This document shows positions 26,912 through 36,429 of a DNA stretch of 64,000 nucleotides, one piece after another. The notes beneath the pieces were generated by a model. That model had not been told where the DNA came from, did not search any database, and saw nothing but the letters and a program-made list of their open reading frames with translations. A program made the translations under genes and the position numbers. The DNA is from Beijerinckiaceae bacterium (lineage in GTDB: Bacteria > Pseudomonadota > Alphaproteobacteria > Rhizobiales > Beijerinckiaceae). The DNA is taken from the NCBI GenBank assembly GCA_004564215.1, contig CP024846.1:1240001-1304000 (forward strand), given 5' to 3'. Position 1 is the stretch's first letter; each line of letters starts with the position of its first letter.

Positions 26912-27772
26912 CTAACGAATCCCAGCATTGAACGGGATTTGGACAGGCTCAAAGAGAGGCTCGGGGTGGAGCATCCGCTCGGCCGACGCAATCAGCGCCA
27001 TCTCATAGGCACCCCGACGCTCGGTTTCCTCAAGCACGCTATAGATGCCGGAGACCGCCTGGCTAAGTGCGGCGCCGGTTGACAAGCCCTTCACAAGCCC
27101 GGCGGCAAAAAGCGCGGTGAAGAGATCGCCGGTTCCAGCCGGACGGCACGCAAGCTTCGGCGTCGAGACCGCCCAGGCGGTGCGCGGTTCGACGGCAAGT
27201 GTTTGAATCAGTCCCACCGGCACGCCCTCGCCTTGCACGCCGGTCACGACAACCGTGGACGGCCCGAGCCTGCGGGCGGCCGCAATGACCGCCTCGCGCG
27301 TGTCGAGTGCGGCGCCGGCGAGGTGCGCCAATTCGAAGTGGTTCGGCGTGATGATGTCGGCCCAAGGGATGAGACCCTCGCAAAGCAGAACGCGCAGCCC
27401 GGCATCCACGAAGAAGCCGAGGTCATGGTCCCCCATGACGGGATCGCACAAATAGAGGAGGCTTGGATTTCGCGATTTTGCGCGCTGCACGAAATCCATC
27501 ACGACCACGCCGATCTCTTCGGACCCCAAATAGCCGGAGATCAAGATCTTGCAGGAGTCGACGAGACCCCGCTCTTCCGCGCCGACCAGAAGGTCGCGGA
27601 CGAGGTCGGCGCCGAGGACCTGGCCGCGCAAGGAGGGATAGAGCGGATGATTGCTCAGAAGCGTCGTCGGCACGGCGGCGACTTCGATTCCCTGCGCTTG
27701 CAGCGGGAAAACCGCGGCGCTATTTCCGACGTGGCCGTGAACCACTTGCGATTGAATTGAAATGACCGTCAT
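26912..27772 (-). CDS. pdxY: Pyridoxal kinase
   Basis: Phosphorylates pyridoxal (B6 salvage). The 286-aa ribokinase-fold protein starts MTVISIQSQVVHGHVGNSAAVFP, the N-terminal signature of PdxK/PdxY, and contains CDPVMGD near 130, ITPNHFELAHLAG near 162 and the catalytic loop CRPAGTGDLFTALFAAGL near 225 whose Asp is the base. It starts 6 bp after the stop of the amidotransferase upstream on the same strand, so the two are co-transcribed. Convergent with carA. Confidence 0.92.
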   Translation of the reverse strand: MTVISIQSQVVHGHVGNSAAVFPLQAQGIEVAAVPTTLLSNHPLYPSLRGQVLGADLVRDLLVGAEERGLVDSCKILISGYLGSEEIGVVVMDFVQRAKSRNPSLLYLCDPVMGDHDLGFFVDAGLRVLLCEGLIPWADIITPNHFELAHLAGAALDTREAVIAAARRLGPSTVVVTGVQGEGVPVGLIQTLAVEPRTAWAVSTPKLACRPAGTGDLFTALFAAGLVKGLSTGAALSQAVSGIYSVLEETERRGAYEMALIASAERMLHPEPLFEPVQIPFNAGIR

Positions 27773-27778
27773 CGGTGC

Positions 27779-28495
27779 TCAGGGCTGAATTGCGCCCAGC
27801 CATTCCTCAAACATTTTTCGGGCCCTTGCCGGCAGCGCGGCCGCTGTTTTCGCGCCCTCTCTCAATTGGCGTGGATCGAGTCCGGCGTCGGCAATTTCGA
27901 CCGCGTGGCCGACCAGCCAGGGCTCGATGCCGGCGAGCGGATCGACCTCGGGGTGGAACTGCACAGCCAGGACGTTGGGAGAGACGGAAAACGCCTGGTT
28001 GCGGCAAAGCGAAGTCGAGGCCAGATGCACCGCTTCGGCCGGCAAATCGAAGGTGTCGCCGTGCCAATGCAACAGCGGGGTCTGCGCCAGATGCCGGAGC
28101 GGGGATGCCAAGCCCGCCTCGCTTAATTCGACCGGCCCCCAGCCGATCTCTTTGACCCCGGACGGATAGACCTTGGCGCCGAGCGCGGCCGCGATGAGCT
28201 GGGCGCCAAGGCAGACGCCGAACGTCGGCCGGTTGTGGCCGAGGCGCGCCTTGAGGAGGCGGGCTTCATCGCCCAGAAACGGATATTTGTCGTCCTCATA
28301 AACGCCGACCGGCGCACCGAGCACTATGAGAAGATCGGGTTCCAAGGGGTCGATGGCCGCGAAGCCCGCCTGCCCGACATCATGGTAACGGATCCCATAG
28401 CCAGCGTCCGAGAGAGGCCGTTCGAACACGCCAAGATCCTCGAAATGAACATGGCGGAGGATGGTTGCGGCTTTCTTTGACACGACCTTCCCCAA
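27779..28495 (-). CDS. Class I glutamine amidotransferase (GMP-synthase-like)
   Basis: A 238-aa stand-alone GATase1 domain. The nucleophile elbow FGVCLGAQLIAAALG (about residues 92-106) and the His-Glu pair QFHPEVD (about 178) complete a triad, with VLGAPVGVYED near 58 as oxyanion strand. Such proteins are often annotated GMP synthase, but the ATP-pyrophosphatase half is absent; they are more likely hydrolases of gamma-glutamyl compounds. It is the first gene of the pair with pdxY. Confidence 0.85.
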   Translation of the reverse strand: MGKVVSKKAATILRHVHFEDLGVFERPLSDAGYGIRYHDVGQAGFAAIDPLEPDLLIVLGAPVGVYEDDKYPFLGDEARLLKARLGHNRPTFGVCLGAQLIAAALGAKVYPSGVKEIGWGPVELSEAGLASPLRHLAQTPLLHWHGDTFDLPAEAVHLASTSLCRNQAFSVSPNVLAVQFHPEVDPLAGIEPWLVGHAVEIADAGLDPRQLREGAKTAAALPARARKMFEEWLGAIQP

Positions 28496-28641
28496 TCCGG
28501 AGCCACAGCGAAAGCTTTACAGATAAATCGAATATCTCAAATAGCATGGATTGAGACGAGAGTGGCAGTTTCGGGCATCGCCACCCGCCGGCCAACCCCT
28601 ATGCAACACGATCGGATTTTTTACAGTTGCCAGTGCAAGAG

Positions 28642-28733
28642 CCCGCCACCCTGCTTGACCGCTGCGCCCTTGCGGCGTAGGCATCCAGGCGGGACACCTT
28701 TCCCCAACGAAAGGCGCCCATCTGAAAGGATGG
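28642..28733 (+). promoter_or_regulatory. Candidate serC RNA motif, structured leader
   Basis: The serC mRNA leader folds into CCCGCC/GGCGGG (28642-28647 with 28688-28693) around an inner GC-rich hairpin, then CCTTT/AAAGG (28697-28714), then CCATC/GATGG (28718-28733) whose right arm abuts the start region and covers the AAAGGA ribosome binding site. Alphaproteobacteria are known to carry a conserved serC motif at this position; I assign it by location and fold, without a covariance search. Confidence 0.5.
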
Positions 28734-28738
28734 TTAAC

Positions 28739-29911
28739 ATGTCAATCACGGCTCCTGCTGTGCGGCCCGCGCGCGCGAACTTTTCCTGCGGCCCCTGCGT
28801 CAAGCACCCCGGCTGGCAACTTCAAGACCTCAAGGATGCCCCGGTTGGGCGCTCGCATCGGGCGAAGTCGTCCAAAGCCAAATTGAAGCTCGCCATCAAT
28901 CTGACACGCGAGATTTTGCGGGTTCCCCACGATTACCGTATCGCCATCGTCCCGGCCTCCGACACCGGCGCGGTTGAGATGGCCCTATGGTCATTGCTTG
29001 GCCAGCGTGGCGTCGATGTTCTCGCCTGGGAATCCTTCAGCGAAGGCTGGGTCATCGACATCGTCGAACAATTGAAACTCCCGAATGTCCGTGCCGAAGT
29101 CGCCGACTACGGCCGGATTGCCAACCTCGCAAAGGTGAACTTCGATAATGACGTCGTGTTTGCCTGGAACGGAACGACGTCCGGCGTGCGGGTTCCCGAT
29201 GCCGATTGGATCGCCCGCGACCGCAAGGGCCTGACGATTTGCGACGCTACCTCCGCCGCCTTCGGTCAGAATCTCGATTGGCCAAAGCTCGATGTCACCA
29301 CTTTCTCCTGGCAGAAGGCGCTGGGCGGCGAGGCCGCTCATGGTATTTTGATCCTTTCCCCGCGCGCGGTGGAACGGCTTTTGACCTTTACCCCGTCCTG
29401 GCCGATTCCGAAGGTTTTCCGCCTGACCGAAGGCGGCAAACTGATCGATGCGCTGTTCGAGGGCGAAACGATCAACACGCCGTCGCTTTTGTGCCTCGAG
29501 GATTATATCTGCGCCCTCAACTGGGCCAAATCGATTGGCGGCCTCAACGCGCTGATCGGGCGCGCCGACGCCAATTCCAAGGTCCTCAGCGACTGGGTCA
29601 TGAAGACTCCCTGGGTGGATTTCCTCGCCCCCGACCCCAAGATCAGATCGAATACCAGCGTCTGCTTGAAGGTCGTCGATCCGGCCGTCACCGCTCTTTC
29701 GTATGATGGCCAGGCATCGTTTGCCAAATCGATCGTCAGCTTTCTCGAAAAGGAGAAGGTCGCTTTTGACATTGGCTCCTACCGCGATGCGCCTCCAGGT
29801 CTTCGCGTCTGGTGCGGGGCGACCGTGGAAAAGAGCGATATCGAAGCGCTGACGCATTGGATGGATTTTGCCTTTGCAAAAACCAAGGGCGAACTCGCTC
29901 TGGCGGCCTGA
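28739..29911 (+). CDS. serC: Phosphoserine aminotransferase
   Basis: PLP enzyme converting 3-phosphohydroxypyruvate and glutamate to phosphoserine, second step of serine synthesis. The 390-aa protein is of the archaeal/alphaproteobacterial SerC type: FSCGPCVKHPGW near 15, GRSHRAKSSKAKL near 38, ATSAAFG near 165, and the PLP lysine in TTFSWQKALGGEAAHG near 190. The ATG at 28739 follows AAAGGATGG; the open frame extends upstream through the leader hairpins and is not coding there. serA follows 214 bp downstream on the same strand. Confidence 0.94.
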   Translation: MSITAPAVRPARANFSCGPCVKHPGWQLQDLKDAPVGRSHRAKSSKAKLKLAINLTREILRVPHDYRIAIVPASDTGAVEMALWSLLGQRGVDVLAWESFSEGWVIDIVEQLKLPNVRAEVADYGRIANLAKVNFDNDVVFAWNGTTSGVRVPDADWIARDRKGLTICDATSAAFGQNLDWPKLDVTTFSWQKALGGEAAHGILILSPRAVERLLTFTPSWPIPKVFRLTEGGKLIDALFEGETINTPSLLCLEDYICALNWAKSIGGLNALIGRADANSKVLSDWVMKTPWVDFLAPDPKIRSNTSVCLKVVDPAVTALSYDGQASFAKSIVSFLEKEKVAFDIGSYRDAPPGLRVWCGATVEKSDIEALTHWMDFAFAKTKGELALAA

Positions 29912-30125
29912 CGCCGGAAGACCCGGATTGACCGGTCGGGACAAGAGCGCCGCGAGACTTGGCGTGTGTCGTTGAACGCGGCCTCACCGCGCTCTTGAGG
30001 CTCGCTTTCTTGCGTGAAGTTTGGTGCCTGAACCGAAGACGGATCACGGACCCAAGTGTTTCTTTGCGTGATTTGATCGCGAAACAACGTGCCGATTCTA
30101 AAGCTCTTGCTTGAGGAGATGCCCT

Positions 30126-31712
30126 GTGGCTCCGCGCGTATTGATTTCCGATTCCCTTTCGCCTGCGGCGGTCGCGATCTTCAAGGAGCGCGGGGTCGAG
30201 GTCGATTTTCGGCCCCATCTCGGCAAGGAAAAGGAGCTGCTGGCGAGCGTCATTGGCGATTTCGATGGCCTTGCGGTTCGCTCGGCCACCAAGGTCACCG
30301 CCAAACTTCTCGCCCTGGCCAGTAAATTGAAAGTCATCGGCCGCGCCGGCATCGGTGTGGATAACATCGATATCGCCGCCGCAACGGCCAAGGGCGTAAT
30401 CGTCATGAATACGCCGTTCGGCAACTCCATCACCACCGCCGAACATGCGATCGCTATGTTGTTCGCGCTCGCCCGGCAGATACCCCAGGCGGATGTCTCG
30501 ACGCAGGCCGGCAAGTGGGAAAAGAACCGCTTTATGGGCGTTGAGATTACCGGCAAGCTGCTCGGCATCATTGGCTGCGGCAACGTCGGGTCGGTCGTTG
30601 CGGAGCGCGCCCTCGGTCTCCACATGCATGTCATTGCGTTCGACCCCTATCTCTCGCCGGAACGCGCGCTCGATCTCGGGGTCGAGAAAGTCGATCTCGA
30701 AACCCTTCTTGCCCGCGCCGATTTCATTACCCTGCACACGCCGATGACGCCGCAGACAAAGAATATCCTGTCGGCGGAAAACCTTGCCAAGACCCGCAGG
30801 GGCGTTCGAATCATCAATTGCGCGCGGGGCGGATTGGTCGATGAAAAGGCGCTGCGTTCGCTTCTCGACAGCGGCCATGTAGCGGGCGCCGCTTTCGACG
30901 TCTTCGTCAACGAACCGGCAACCGACAATCCCTTGTTCGGCCATCCCAATGTGGTCTGCACCCCGCATCTCGGGGCGTCGACCAGCGAGGCGCAGGAGAA
31001 TGTGGCGCTGCAGATCGCCGAACAAATGTCGGAATATCTGATCCGTGGCGCGATCTCCAATGCCGTCAATTTCCCTTCGATCACCGCCGAGGAAGCCCCC
31101 AAGCTCAAACCCTATATTGCCCTCACCGATTGTCTCGGCTCGTTCGCCGGACAGCTTGTCGACAGCGGAATCAAGAGAGTCGTGATCACCTATGAGGGCG
31201 GCGTGTCCGAACTGAAAACAAAGGCACTGACCGCATCCGCGATCGCCGGGCTTTTGCGGCCGCTGCTTGCCGACGTCAATGTGGTTTCCGCGCCGGGCGT
31301 GGCCAAGGAGCGTGGCATAGCGATCGACGAAGTGACCCGCGCGGCCGAAACCGATTTCGAATCGCTGATTACGCTTTCGGTTGAAACCGAATGCCACAGC
31401 CGCTCGGTTTCGGGCACGGTCTTCCACGATGGAAAGCCCCGCGTCATCTCGATCAACGGCATCGGCGTCGACGCCGTGATGGCCCCGTTGATGATCTACG
31501 TCACCAATGAGGACAAGCCCGGTTTCATCGGCCGTTTCGCCAATATTCTCGGCAATGCCGGAGTGAATATTGCGACCTTCGCGCTCGGCCGCGACCGTGA
31601 GGGCGGCTCGGCAATTGCGCTTGTCGAGGTGGATAGCCCGGTGCCGGACAAGGTACTCGCCGAAACCGAAATGCTCCCTGGCGTCAAAGAGGTCAAGGCG
31701 CTGGCATTTTGA
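30126..31712 (+). CDS. serA: D-3-phosphoglycerate dehydrogenase
   Basis: First step of serine synthesis, NAD-dependent oxidation of 3-phosphoglycerate. The 528-aa long-form enzyme has the substrate domain (VIGRAGIGVDNIDI near 70), the NAD motif GIIGCGNVGSVVAERA near 145-160, catalytic Arg/Glu/His stretches (INCARGGLVDEKAL near 230, TPHLGAST near 280), an intervening ASB domain and a C-terminal ACT domain (VTNEDKPGFIGRFANILGNAGVNIATFALGR, in pieces near 455-485) for serine feedback. GTG start at 30126, seven bases after GAGGAG. Confidence 0.96.
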   Translation: MAPRVLISDSLSPAAVAIFKERGVEVDFRPHLGKEKELLASVIGDFDGLAVRSATKVTAKLLALASKLKVIGRAGIGVDNIDIAAATAKGVIVMNTPFGNSITTAEHAIAMLFALARQIPQADVSTQAGKWEKNRFMGVEITGKLLGIIGCGNVGSVVAERALGLHMHVIAFDPYLSPERALDLGVEKVDLETLLARADFITLHTPMTPQTKNILSAENLAKTRRGVRIINCARGGLVDEKALRSLLDSGHVAGAAFDVFVNEPATDNPLFGHPNVVCTPHLGASTSEAQENVALQIAEQMSEYLIRGAISNAVNFPSITAEEAPKLKPYIALTDCLGSFAGQLVDSGIKRVVITYEGGVSELKTKALTASAIAGLLRPLLADVNVVSAPGVAKERGIAIDEVTRAAETDFESLITLSVETECHSRSVSGTVFHDGKPRVISINGIGVDAVMAPLMIYVTNEDKPGFIGRFANILGNAGVNIATFALGRDREGGSAIALVEVDSPVPDKVLAETEMLPGVKEVKALAF

Positions 31713-31906
31713 GGCTGCTGGCGGCGAACTGACGAGGAATGCGCCGCCACACTATTCGCCCCATTTCCTGCTGTGCAATTACGCAAACTGTTGCAGAATC
31801 GCATCGCGGTCTGGAAGAAGCGTGTTTGGACCTCCGAGAAATATTGCATTTAGAATTTTGCGGCGCACCCTCCTAGCCAATGATTTGCCGCTTGGAGAAC
31901 CCGCTC

Positions 31907-33226
31907 ATGTCCCGTTCGCGAAAAACCCTGCTGGTCCCGGCGCTCTGCACCGGGCTGATGTTCGGCCTCTCCCTGGGCCTTGCCGGGATCGCGCAAGCCG
32001 CCGATGTCGCCGCGACCCCGCCGCCCGCCCCCGCCAATTGGTGGGATACGATCACCGTCACCGGCGTGGTCGAGGGCGGCCTGACCCTCAATCCCGACTA
32101 TCCGGGCGATGGCTTGAATTTCGGCCATTTGTTCACCGACAAGGCCAATACGCCGCTCCTCAACCAGATGCTGCTCACCGCCCAGCGGCCGCTCGATCCG
32201 AAGGCGACCGATTATGATTTCGGCTTCAAGCTGCAGCTGATGTACGGCTCGGACGCGCGCTACACCCATTATCTCGGCGAGTTCGATTACATCATCAACG
32301 ACCGCAGCCAGTTCACCCCGGTCGAGGCGTTCGGCATCGTCCATCTGCCCTGGCTGTTTGCCGGCGGCATCGACGTCAAATTCGGCCAATATGTGACCCT
32401 CGAAGGCGCCGAGACGATCGACCCGACCACCAATTATCTCTACTCGCATTCCTACATCTTCAACTTCGGCATTCCGCTGGTCCACACCGGCATCATGACG
32501 ATCTCGCATGTCGATCCGATGGTCGATATTTATCTCGGCGTCGACACCGGCGTGAACACCACCTTCGGCAATCGCCAGGGCGACAACAATGGCGCCGCGG
32601 CGTTTCATGGCGGCATCGGGCTCAATCTGCTCGACGGCAATCTGACGATTTTGGCGACCACCCACATCGGCGCGGAAAACCCCGACACCTTCGGGACCGC
32701 CCTCGCCTGCGCCTGCAATCCGAACCGGGCGCTTCGCTATCTGAGCGACATCACCGCGATCTGGAAGGCCACCGACTCCTTGACCTTCATCACCGACCTC
32801 AACTACATCCGCGACGACGGGTTCAAGGCGAGCGGCTATGGCATCGCGCAATATGCGATCTACACGGTCAACGACTGGCTGAAACTGGTCGGCCGCGGCG
32901 AGGTCTGGCGCGACAACAATAATTTCTTCGTCGCCGCCTTCCCGGGCAATTTCGACTTCGTGAATGTCGAATATGGGTTCCCGTCGACCGCGGTGTTCGG
33001 GCCGGCGCCGACGACCTATCTGGAGCTGACCGCCGGGCTCAACATCTCGCCGGCGTTGCCCGAGGGCCTGCCGTTTTTGAAATCGCTGACGGTGCGCCCG
33101 GAAGTTCGCTACGACGCTTCGCTGAACGGCACGACGCCGTTCAACGGCCTGGGCTTCCCGGCGTTCGGGGTCGGCACCAAAAGCTCGCAATTCACCTTCG
33201 GCGGCGACATCATCGCGAAGTTCTAG
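31907..33226 (+). CDS. Outer-membrane beta-barrel protein (BBP2/porin-like)
   Basis: A 439-aa protein with a signal peptide ending at AQA (near residue 31), a Pro/Ala-rich turn, then about 400 residues of alternating aromatic/polar strands typical of a barrel, finishing with the terminal Phe in DIIAKF that outer-membrane barrels use for assembly. Motifs such as TVTGVVEGGLTLNP at the start and LPWLFAGGIDVKFGQY resemble the BBP2 group (outer-membrane beta-barrel of unknown substrate). The ATG at 31907 follows TTGGAGA. The TAG stop is the first triplet of an extragenic repeat. Substrate unknown. Confidence 0.8.
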   Translation: MSRSRKTLLVPALCTGLMFGLSLGLAGIAQAADVAATPPPAPANWWDTITVTGVVEGGLTLNPDYPGDGLNFGHLFTDKANTPLLNQMLLTAQRPLDPKATDYDFGFKLQLMYGSDARYTHYLGEFDYIINDRSQFTPVEAFGIVHLPWLFAGGIDVKFGQYVTLEGAETIDPTTNYLYSHSYIFNFGIPLVHTGIMTISHVDPMVDIYLGVDTGVNTTFGNRQGDNNGAAAFHGGIGLNLLDGNLTILATTHIGAENPDTFGTALACACNPNRALRYLSDITAIWKATDSLTFITDLNYIRDDGFKASGYGIAQYAIYTVNDWLKLVGRGEVWRDNNNFFVAAFPGNFDFVNVEYGFPSTAVFGPAPTTYLELTAGLNISPALPEGLPFLKSLTVRPEVRYDASLNGTTPFNGLGFPAFGVGTKSSQFTFGGDIIAKF

Positions 33227-33338
33227 AGCGGGATGAGGAAAAGTGGAAACCGGTTTTCCGCCCGCATCCCGCTCTAAGCTTTTGGAACAAGATCACGTTC
33301 ATGATTTTGGATCGAGTCAATCCAAAATCATCGTGATC
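33224..33338. repeat. TAGAGC-type extragenic repeat, copy 2
   Basis: Matches the repeat at 14160 almost base for base over its first 65 positions, then extends with a second palindrome built on GATCACG and ATGATTTTGGAT arms. Its first triplet TAG is the stop codon of the barrel gene. Confidence 0.85.
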
Positions 33339-33341
33339 TAG

Positions 33342-33506
33342 AGCCCGATCCCCAAAAGGCGTTTGACTTTTGGGACAAGATCAGGCGGCAAAACAAAGCC
33401 CGATCCCCAAAAGTTGCCCGACTTTTGGGATAAGATCAGGCGGGACGATAGAGCCCGATCCCCAAAAGTTGCCCGACTTTTGGGATAAGATCAGGCGGGA
33501 CGACAT
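33342..33506. repeat. Three tandem 55-bp repeat units
   Basis: Units begin AGCCCGATCCCCAAAA at 33342, 33397 and 33452, exactly 55 bp apart. Each holds a CCAAAAGT/ACTTTTGG hairpin and AAGATCAGGCGG. Units 2 and 3 are nearly identical; unit 1 differs at several positions. The units are related in design to the neighbouring TAGAGC repeats. Confidence 0.9.
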
Positions 33507-33894
33507 GTGAAGCGAACGGCTCTACAGGCGCGCGTCGCCTGTTCCCGTCCCCGCGCGGGGACGAGTTCCGCCCGCTGCCGGGCGAAAGCCGATATGTCTC
33601 GTTTTTGCACCGCGCCCGAGGATCAGGGTCCGCTGGTTGCGTTATGGCCTGACCTCTTACGAGCCCGCGCCCTCGGAAGATGTCCCAATTGCGGGCCTGT
33701 TCTTGCGGCGGCGCGATTTCATGCTCGGCGCAATCAAGTCGAAGCGCCCGATCGCCGAAGGGTGCATCGACAAAAGCGCAATGATGCTGGGTCTCTGGAT
33801 CCGAATACACATTCGGCCGAAAATATTTGCAGGTCACGCAGAGGCGCTGTGTCGGTAACGAAGTCAAGGCGCCACTTCGATGCCAATTCCTCAA
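33436..33894 (-). CDS. Small four-cysteine (zinc-ribbon-like) protein, C-terminus encoded by repeats
   Basis: The first 75 residues are a conserved-looking module: [11 protein letters not shown] (CxxC near 19-22), [20 protein letters not shown], then ARNWDIFRG. Four Cys fit a structural zinc site. I recognise this as a small alphaproteobacterial protein without known role. The remaining half is Arg/Pro/Ser-rich and the last 20 residues (ending [16 protein letters not shown]) are read out of the tandem 55-bp repeats. The TTG start overlaps the pckA stop as TTGA, suggesting coupled translation; a TTG at 33867 is possible. Confidence 0.6.
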   Translation of the reverse strand: MRNWHRSGALTSLPTQRLCVTCKYFRPNVYSDPETQHHCAFVDAPFGDRALRLDCAEHEIAPPQEQARNWDIFRGRGLVRGQAITQPADPDPRARCKNETYRLSPGSGRNSSPRGDGNRRRAPVEPFASHVVPPDLIPKVGQLLGIGLYRPA

Positions 33895-35519
33895 CGGACC
33901 GCGCGCCTCGGCAGCTCGGGCGCGCGCGGTTGCGCTGCCTTGACCGCACTATCGACGTAAGGCTCGAATTTCGCGAAGTTTGTGCGGAACATCTCGACCA
34001 ACTTTCGGGCCGTCTCCGCGAATTCCTCGGGATCATCCCAGGTCTTGGCCGGATCGAGCAAATCGGATTGAAGCCCTGGCACCGCGCAAGGCACCAAAAG
34101 GCCGAAATGCGGATCGGTCCGAAAACTCGTTCCGACAAATAAGGAGCCGTCGAGCGCAGCCGTCAACAGTTTACGCGTAACGTGGATCGGCATGCGGCGG
34201 CCCACACCAAATTTACCACCGGTCCAGCCGGTATTGACGAGCCAGCATTCAGCGCGATGGGTCGCGATCAGGTCACGCAGGAGGTTGCCGTATTCGGACG
34301 GATGGCGCGGCATGAAGGGCGCGCCGAAGCAGGTGGAAAATGTCGCCTGCGGTTCGCTGATGCCTTGCTCCGTGCCGGCAACCTTGGCCGTATAGCCCGA
34401 TAGAAAATGATACATCGCTTGGGCGCCGTCCAGCTTGGCGATGGGCGGCAAAACTCCGAAGGCATCGCAAGTCAGCATCACGATGTTCTTCGGGTGACCG
34501 GCGCGGCCGGTTGTCGACGCATTGGCGATGAAATCGAGCGGATAGGCGATGCGCGTGTTCTCGGTCTTCGAGGAATCCTCAAAATCCGGCACACGCGTCA
34601 AAGGATCGAGCACGATATTTTCCAGAATCGTGCCGAAGCGCTCCGATGCGGCGTGAATTTCCGGCTCCGCCTCGCGCGAAAGTTTGATTGCCTTGGCATA
34701 GCAACCCCCTTCAAAATTGAAAATGCCCTCTCCGCCCCAGCCGTGCTCGTCATCGCCAACCAAGGTGCGGGACGGATCGGCCGAAAGGGTCGTCTTGCCG
34801 GTTCCTGAAAGGCCGAAGAAAAGCGCCGTATCGCCATTCGCGCCAACATTGGCGGAGCAATGCATCGGCATCACGCGCTTGGCGGGCAGCAGAAAATTAA
34901 GATAGCCGAACACCGCTTTTTTGATTTCACCGGCATAGCTCGTGCCCCCGATGAGCACGATTTTCCGGCTGAAATCCACTGCAATGACTGTTTGCGACCG
35001 GCAGCCATGGCGGGCCGGATCCGCCCTGAACGACGGCAAATCGAGAATCGTCAAATCGGCGAGAAAGCTTGCCAATTCCTGCCGCGGCGGCCGGATCAGC
35101 AGGTTGCGGATGAACAAGGAATGCCACGCATATTCGGTGAACACGCGAACTTTCAGCCGATGCGCCGGCTCGGCTCCCCCGTAGAGATCCTGGGCGAACA
35201 GATCTATTCCGCTTGCATGTGCGAGCATATCCGCATGGAGCGCAGCGAAATGCTCCGGCGCCATCGCATTGCTGTTGTCCCACCAGATCGAAGTTTGGGT
35301 TAGCGCATCGCGGACAATGAACTTGTCTTTGGGGGAACGTCCGGTGTGGGCTCCTGTTTCCGCAGCCAAGGCGCCGCCTGTCGCGACCACCGCTTCCTTC
35401 CGCTTGATCGCTTCCTCATAAAGGCGGGGCGCATCCAAATTGTAGGAAATGCTTCTCGCATTCTTGAGGCCAAAACTGGCTGCGTCCGATGCCGAATTGA
35501 AGGAACCGATCTCGTGCAT
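33891..35519 (-). CDS. pckA: Phosphoenolpyruvate carboxykinase (ATP)
   Basis: Converts oxaloacetate and ATP to phosphoenolpyruvate, entry to gluconeogenesis. The 542-aa protein has [10 protein letters not shown] near 60, the kinase P-loop [18 protein letters not shown] near 237-254, [21 protein letters not shown] near 258-278 (metal and oxaloacetate site) and RIAYPLDF near 325. The ATG at 35519 is preceded by AGGCAGAAGAG. It overlaps the small Cys protein by 4 bases. Confidence 0.97.
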   Translation of the reverse strand: MHEIGSFNSASDAASFGLKNARSISYNLDAPRLYEEAIKRKEAVVATGGALAAETGAHTGRSPKDKFIVRDALTQTSIWWDNSNAMAPEHFAALHADMLAHASGIDLFAQDLYGGAEPAHRLKVRVFTEYAWHSLFIRNLLIRPPRQELASFLADLTILDLPSFRADPARHGCRSQTVIAVDFSRKIVLIGGTSYAGEIKKAVFGYLNFLLPAKRVMPMHCSANVGANGDTALFFGLSGTGKTTLSADPSRTLVGDDEHGWGGEGIFNFEGGCYAKAIKLSREAEPEIHAASERFGTILENIVLDPLTRVPDFEDSSKTENTRIAYPLDFIANASTTGRAGHPKNIVMLTCDAFGVLPPIAKLDGAQAMYHFLSGYTAKVAGTEQGISEPQATFSTCFGAPFMPRHPSEYGNLLRDLIATHRAECWLVNTGWTGGKFGVGRRMPIHVTRKLLTAALDGSLFVGTSFRTDPHFGLLVPCAVPGLQSDLLDPAKTWDDPEEFAETARKLVEMFRTNFAKFEPYVDSAVKAAQPRAPELPRRAVR

Positions 35520-35602
35520 TCTCTTCTGCCTCTGCGCTGCGGGGACTCACCTGCGACAAGCCGATGCTACAAGCGCTTACCGCTGCCGCAAACGCAATCT
35601 TA

Positions 35603-36409
35603 TCAACTCTCCGGCGCCGGTTTCGTTGCAGCTCGCCGTGAAGATTCGACAAGGACCGCCAAAGTGTCGCGCAGTTCCTGGAGGTTATGAACTGGACTTG
35701 GAAACACGATGCGAGCGGTCTGATCGTCGAAACCCAAATCCACACCTTCGGGATCAAGACCTGTCGCCTGCCATGCGCCCTCGCCCTTGCCCGCAAGAAC
35801 AGTCGCAAACAGGTTCAACACATTTGGACCTTTTGCATTGATCTGGGCGAGCGCTTGTGTTTCGGCCTCGATCAAGGCTCCAGCACCCTCGATCGAGGTG
35901 CCAATGGCGGTGGCGTTAAAATGCGCCGCCCGGCCAAACCCGCCGTTCAGATGCACCTGGTCCATCGCCACTAGCCAGAAAGAAAAATCCGCAAAATCGG
36001 CGTAGAGCGCGGATTTCGGATGCCGCGCGAGAAAACGCGTCTTCAGCGCCGCGCGACGTTCCGGATCGGAAATAACTTGACCTGTACCGATGATCGTAAT
36101 GCGCGGATGGGCGAGCGGATCGCCCACGCCGGTTTGCACAAGGAGGATCGAAAGATGGGGATCGGCCTCCAGATGCCGGGTATGGGCGGCAAGCCGCGAC
36201 AAAAGCAAAATCGGGCTGCCGTCCGGCGCGGTCGCGACGTTGACAAGACTGGCAAAGGGGAAAGTTTGGCGCGGCACCAATGTCGCAAGCGCCCCAGCGC
36301 GAATCGTGCGGAGCAATTCCTTGGCTTGCGCCAAGGCATCATAGGTGTCCGGCCCTGCGGCAGGCGGCGACTCTTCGCCCATCACCGACTGCATTTTCTC
36401 TGGCGCCAC
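35603..36409 (-). CDS. HugZ-like pyridoxamine 5'-phosphate oxidase family protein
   Basis: A 268-aa protein with an FMN-binding split-barrel domain (LLRTIRAGALATLVPRQTFPFASLVN near 33-58; SRLAAHTRHLEADPHLSILL near 71-90) and a C-terminal DUF2470-type domain (GVDLGFDDQTARIVFPSPVHNLQELRDTL near 225-255). This layout occurs in HugZ/HutZ haem-utilisation proteins, though haem degradation cannot be claimed from sequence. No haem-uptake genes are adjacent. Start at 36409, with alternative Met codons at residues 6 and 10. Confidence 0.82.
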   Translation of the reverse strand: MAPEKMQSVMGEESPPAAGPDTYDALAQAKELLRTIRAGALATLVPRQTFPFASLVNVATAPDGSPILLLSRLAAHTRHLEADPHLSILLVQTGVGDPLAHPRITIIGTGQVISDPERRAALKTRFLARHPKSALYADFADFSFWLVAMDQVHLNGGFGRAAHFNATAIGTSIEGAGALIEAETQALAQINAKGPNVLNLFATVLAGKGEGAWQATGLDPEGVDLGFDDQTARIVFPSPVHNLQELRDTLAVLVESSRRAATKPAPES

Positions 36410-36429
36410 ATTCGCCTGCCTCGCTTAGA

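Noticed and set aside
27779..28495. Annotation as GMP synthase
   Set aside because: Only the amidotransferase half is present; the ATP-pyrophosphatase and dimer domains are absent.
28562..28738. N-terminal extension of serC
   Set aside because: The open frame passes through the leader hairpins and lacks family similarity; the start at 28739 has its own binding site.
29736..31427. 563-codon open frame antisense to serA
   Set aside because: Same shadow effect; the serA protein explains the conservation.
33342..33506. Regular repeat resembling a CRISPR array
   Set aside because: The units are directly joined with no unique spacers, and no cas gene is nearby.
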